From Dehalobacterium formicoaceticum (GTDB lineage Bacteria; Bacillota; Dehalobacteriia; Dehalobacteriales; Dehalobacteriaceae): a stretch of DNA of 64,000 nucleotides. The position numbers and the translations under genes are program-made. The DNA lies in assembly GCF_002224645.1 (NCBI RefSeq), contig NZ_CP022121.1, forward strand, positions 868,001 to 932,000, written 5' to 3'. The notes under the pieces are model-generated. The model did not search any database. It had not been told where the DNA came from and worked only from the letters and a program-made list of their open reading frames with translations. Positions 63,971-64,000 of the stretch are shown one piece after another (position 1 is the stretch's first letter; every line of letters starts with the position of its first letter).

Positions 63971-64000
63971 ATGGCACGTTGACAGTTTTGTGGTTAAGTT

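Overview
The window looks like chromosome of a low-to-moderate-GC, Gram-positive, anaerobic, probably spore-forming clostridium. A Peptococcaceae/Desulfitobacteriales-like host is my guess, not a measurement. The signs are strong AGGAGG-type ribosome sites, sigma-A promoters, many U-tract terminators, a CIRCE heat-shock operator, a Spo0F-like receiver, a minimal SufCB system, hydroxylamine reductase, and lysine synthesis through LL-diaminopimelate aminotransferase. The order argS-pyrG-(insert)-spo0F-like-transaldolase-rho, ending in a strong promoter at the right edge, matches the Bacillus/Clostridium backbone and predicts rpmE next. I see no rRNA, tRNA, CRISPR array, prophage or intact insertion sequence.

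Layout. 0-12 kb: a SixA-like phosphatase cut by the left edge, an AEC transporter, a membrane-anchored metallopeptidase, murA, then walJ-like/htrA-like/rlmH. On the minus strand follow dapL, a coupled pair of hpt and a kinase-like/nuclease-like fusion, a 0.7-kb gene-poor stretch, a BaiN/HI0933 flavoprotein and two overlapping tiny genes. 12-25 kb: ribosomal protein L25/Ctc, an FHA-FtsW-PBP cell-wall operon running into pyridoxamine kinase and ybaK, cold-shock protein plus DEAD-box helicase, SPFH plus ribbon-helix-helix protein, and hcp with an Rrf2 regulator and a MetE/UroD-like methyltransferase. 25-38 kb: CBS protein, lysA, UPF0182 membrane protein, CAP-domain protein, sufC-sufB, htpG behind CIRCE, a stalk-domain protein, and a DUF2600 terpene synthase facing a polyprenyl synthase. 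38-47 kb: one 2,719-residue cyclic beta-1,2-glucan synthase-like enzyme. 47-64 kb: a frameshifted ECF sigma factor with its anti-sigma factor, argS, pyrG, a frameshifted FemAB ligase, alr, a decayed alkaline phosphatase and SLH remnant, a Spo0F-like receiver, a zinc-ribbon protein, transaldolase, rho, a LysM-M23 peptidase and a radical SAM protein.

Common themes. Cell-envelope genes dominate (murA, PBP/FtsW, FemAB, alr, M23, CAP, SLH, dapL and lysA for meso-DAP/lysine). Stress genes are spread through the window (hcp, suf, htpG, csp, ctc).

Least expected signals: a dispersed repeat family whose copies mostly abut intrinsic terminators; a sigma-factor frameshift on an A_AAA_AAG heptamer with an upstream SD-like GGAG; a compact multi-hairpin block with terminal inverted repeats before argS; several very short genes. 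Two genes carry single-base losses in homopolymers, so sequence error must be excluded before biological readings of those are trusted.
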